This document shows positions 6,792 to 7,800 of a DNA stretch of 7,800 bases, piece after piece. The position numbers and the translations under genes were made by a program. Under the pieces are notes generated by a model. The model saw nothing but the letters and a program-made list of their open reading frames with translations. It was not told where the DNA came from and did no database searches. The stretch is from the NCBI GenBank assembly GCA_947458565.1, contig CANGZK010000052.1:1-7800 (forward strand). Direction: 5' to 3'. This DNA is from Acidimicrobiaceae bacterium (GTDB lineage Bacteria > Actinomycetota > Acidimicrobiia > Acidimicrobiales > Ilumatobacteraceae). The first letter of the stretch is position 1. Each line of letters begins with the position of its first letter.

Positions 6792-7636
6792 GATGAAGAC
6801 GCCCTTGTAATGAGTCGCTGTGCAAGCACGCCTACTGCGTGTCGTCGGTATTCGGCCGTTGAGCGGTGATCGTCGATTGGTTTGGACTCAAGAGCCACGC
6901 GGCGACCAAACTCTTTGGCAACTGCAGCATCGATTGCGGTCGATGCAGAAATATCGATTTGCTCTGATAGCCATACTTCTGCGTCCCTGCACCGAATGAT
7001 GGTTGGACCAACCGCTCCGAGGGCGATTCGTACAGATCTCGTAGGTTTGTCAATAGCCAGGCAAGCAGATGCAACCGAGATGACCATTGCGTTACGAACA
7101 CCAACTTTTGCGTAACCCTGCCAGCCGTCCAGCAGGGGGACAGTAACGCCAGTAATGATCTCGTTTGCATTCCGAGCATTTCGCTTGACTCCGACCATGA
7201 AATCATGAATCGAGAGTTTGCGAGATGCGTCAGCACTTTGCAGGTGAACAATCGCATCAAGCGCAAATAAAACTGGGAGTCCGTCACCAGCCGGGGAGCA
7301 TGTACCCAAATTTCCACCGAGAGTGCCAGCAGCGCGAATTTGGGGGGAGCCGACTGTTCTTGCTGCTTCAGCGAGCGCTGGAACCAACTGTTTGAGTTCA
7401 CCAGTTTCCATTTCCTGGTAGGGAACTCCTGACCCAATTGTCAGTGTGTTGTCAGCGTTTTTCGTCCATGTACGCAACTCTTGAACACGTCGCAAAGCAA
7501 TCATGTTGTGTGGTTTGAGATGATTGAAATTAATCTCCACCATCATGTCTGTTCCGCCCTGAATCAAGCGCGCGTCAGGAGTATTCGATAATGCATCTAG
7601 TGCCTCACGAATTGAGAGGGGGATTGCAACTGTCAT
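6788..7636 (-). CDS. FAD-binding subunit of the xanthine dehydrogenase-type molybdenum hydroxylase
   Basis: The medium subunit (282 residues) takes electrons from the iron-sulfur subunit and passes them on from FAD to NAD+ or another acceptor. The N-terminal PCMH-type FAD domain shows the two standard loops of the family: QGGTDMMVE (26-34) and GTLGGNLGTCSPAGD (104-118). A C-terminal CO_deh_flav_C-like domain follows, roughly residues 175-278. The length is typical for CoxM/PucC proteins. ATG7636 lies in the stop codon of the preceding LLM gene (ATGA, 7633-7636) and has TGGGATGG a few bases upstream as a moderate ribosome binding site. The gene order FAD, Fe-S, Mo matches coxMSL and differs from Bacillus pucCDE, where the Fe-S gene is last. 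The four-Cys Fe-S insertion (as in 4-hydroxybenzoyl-CoA reductase) is not evident. Confidence 0.93.
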   Translation of the reverse strand: MTVAIPLSIREALDALSNTPDARLIQGGTDMMVEINFNHLKPHNMIALRRVQELRTWTKNADNTLTIGSGVPYQEMETGELKQLVPALAEAARTVGSPQIRAAGTLGGNLGTCSPAGDGLPVLFALDAIVHLQSADASRKLSIHDFMVGVKRNARNANEIITGVTVPLLDGWQGYAKVGVRNAMVISVASACLAIDKPTRSVRIALGAVGPTIIRCRDAEVWLSEQIDISASTAIDAAVAKEFGRRVALESKPIDDHRSTAEYRRHAVGVLAQRLITRASSS

Positions 7637-7800
7637 TGAATTCCATCCCAGTCTGCAAAAGTATCGATCATCGCTTTTACGTCACCAAGTGGGTACAAAA
7701 TTGGGCAAGTTGCGCCGTTGTCGATGTAGTGTTTAACGCTTGCGCGTGCCTCTGCCGGTGTGCCGCTGGCAGTCAGCATCTGCACAATTTCATCAGGAAC
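7633..7800 (-). CDS. Luciferase-like (LLM) flavin/F420-dependent oxidoreductase, C-terminal 55 residues only
   Basis: The frame is open from the right edge of the window to TGA at 7633-7635 and encodes 55 residues. The opening VPDEIVQMLTASGTPAEAR followed by a YIDNGA turn and PILYPLGDV is the characteristic C-terminal pattern of LLM-class oxidoreductases: a 'VPDELVD..AGTPEE' helix, then a hydrophobic strand near the end of the TIM barrel. These enzymes use FMN or, in many actinobacteria, F420. Which cofactor applies cannot be told from this tail. The stop overlaps the FAD-subunit start by ATGA, so it belongs to the same operon and is upstream of it. It may act in the same catabolic route as the hydroxylase. 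The gene start, the active-site region and the operon promoter lie outside the window. Confidence 0.75.
   Translation of the reverse strand, partial: VPDEIVQMLTASGTPAEARASVKHYIDNGATCPILYPLGDVKAMIDTFADWDGIQ

Noticed and set aside
6399..6869. Plus-strand open frame of 156 residues rich in Cys and His
   Set aside because: The Cys/His richness is the antisense reflection of the Fe-S subunit codons. No recognisable domain or start signal is present.
3994..7636. Aerobic carbon monoxide dehydrogenase (CoxMSL)
   Set aside because: The gene order matches, but the Mo subunit has AMRGFG where form I enzymes have AYRCSFR and form II have AYRGAGR. Its whole sequence resembles PucD-type xanthine dehydrogenase instead.

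Overview
The window looks like a compact bacterial chromosome, most likely from an actinobacterium of moderate GC content. Freshwater or marine Acidimicrobiia-like lineages would fit. This is inferred from three things: the protein families (an xanthine dehydrogenase large subunit resembling the streptomycete 'subunit D' type, an actinobacterial-style luciferase-like oxidoreductase, and an aldonolactone oxidase of the mycobacterial length), the tight gene packing with 4-nt overlaps, and the lack of an encoded CCA on the tRNA. Nothing here is a taxonomic marker, so the assignment is provisional.

Layout: positions 1-67 are the 3' part of a tRNA-Leu (anticodon GAG). A short leader follows, then two translationally coupled plus-strand genes: an MFS transporter (176-1384, true start probably further upstream) and an FAD-linked aldonolactone-oxidase family enzyme (1381-2670). 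After a 47-nt gap with a strong ribosome binding site comes a short single-module DEAD-box RNA helicase (2718-3917). A 25-bp tandem repeat of almost four copies (3914-4011) fills the junction with the convergent minus-strand operon and supplies part of the stop codon of one gene and the whole 3' end of the other.

The minus-strand operon, read from the right edge, holds the C-terminal end of a luciferase-like (LLM) flavin-dependent oxidoreductase (7633-7800, cut by the window), then the FAD subunit (6788-7636), the [2Fe-2S] subunit (6261-6791) and the molybdopterin subunit (3994-6264) of a three-subunit molybdenum hydroxylase of the xanthine dehydrogenase family. Every junction in this operon is the same 4-nt ATGA overlap, so the four proteins are likely made together. 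The three hydroxylase subunits would form one enzyme: the substrate is hydroxylated at the Mo centre and electrons pass through two [2Fe-2S] clusters to FAD. Purine (xanthine/hypoxanthine) oxidation is the best guess for its role.

Almost every base is accounted for and most of the content is ordinary metabolism. I see no defence system, CRISPR array, transposon or clearly new system. The points worth a second look are the repeat at the convergent junction, the MFS gene whose reading frame continues upstream without a canonical start codon, and the coupling of an LLM enzyme to the hydroxylase operon.
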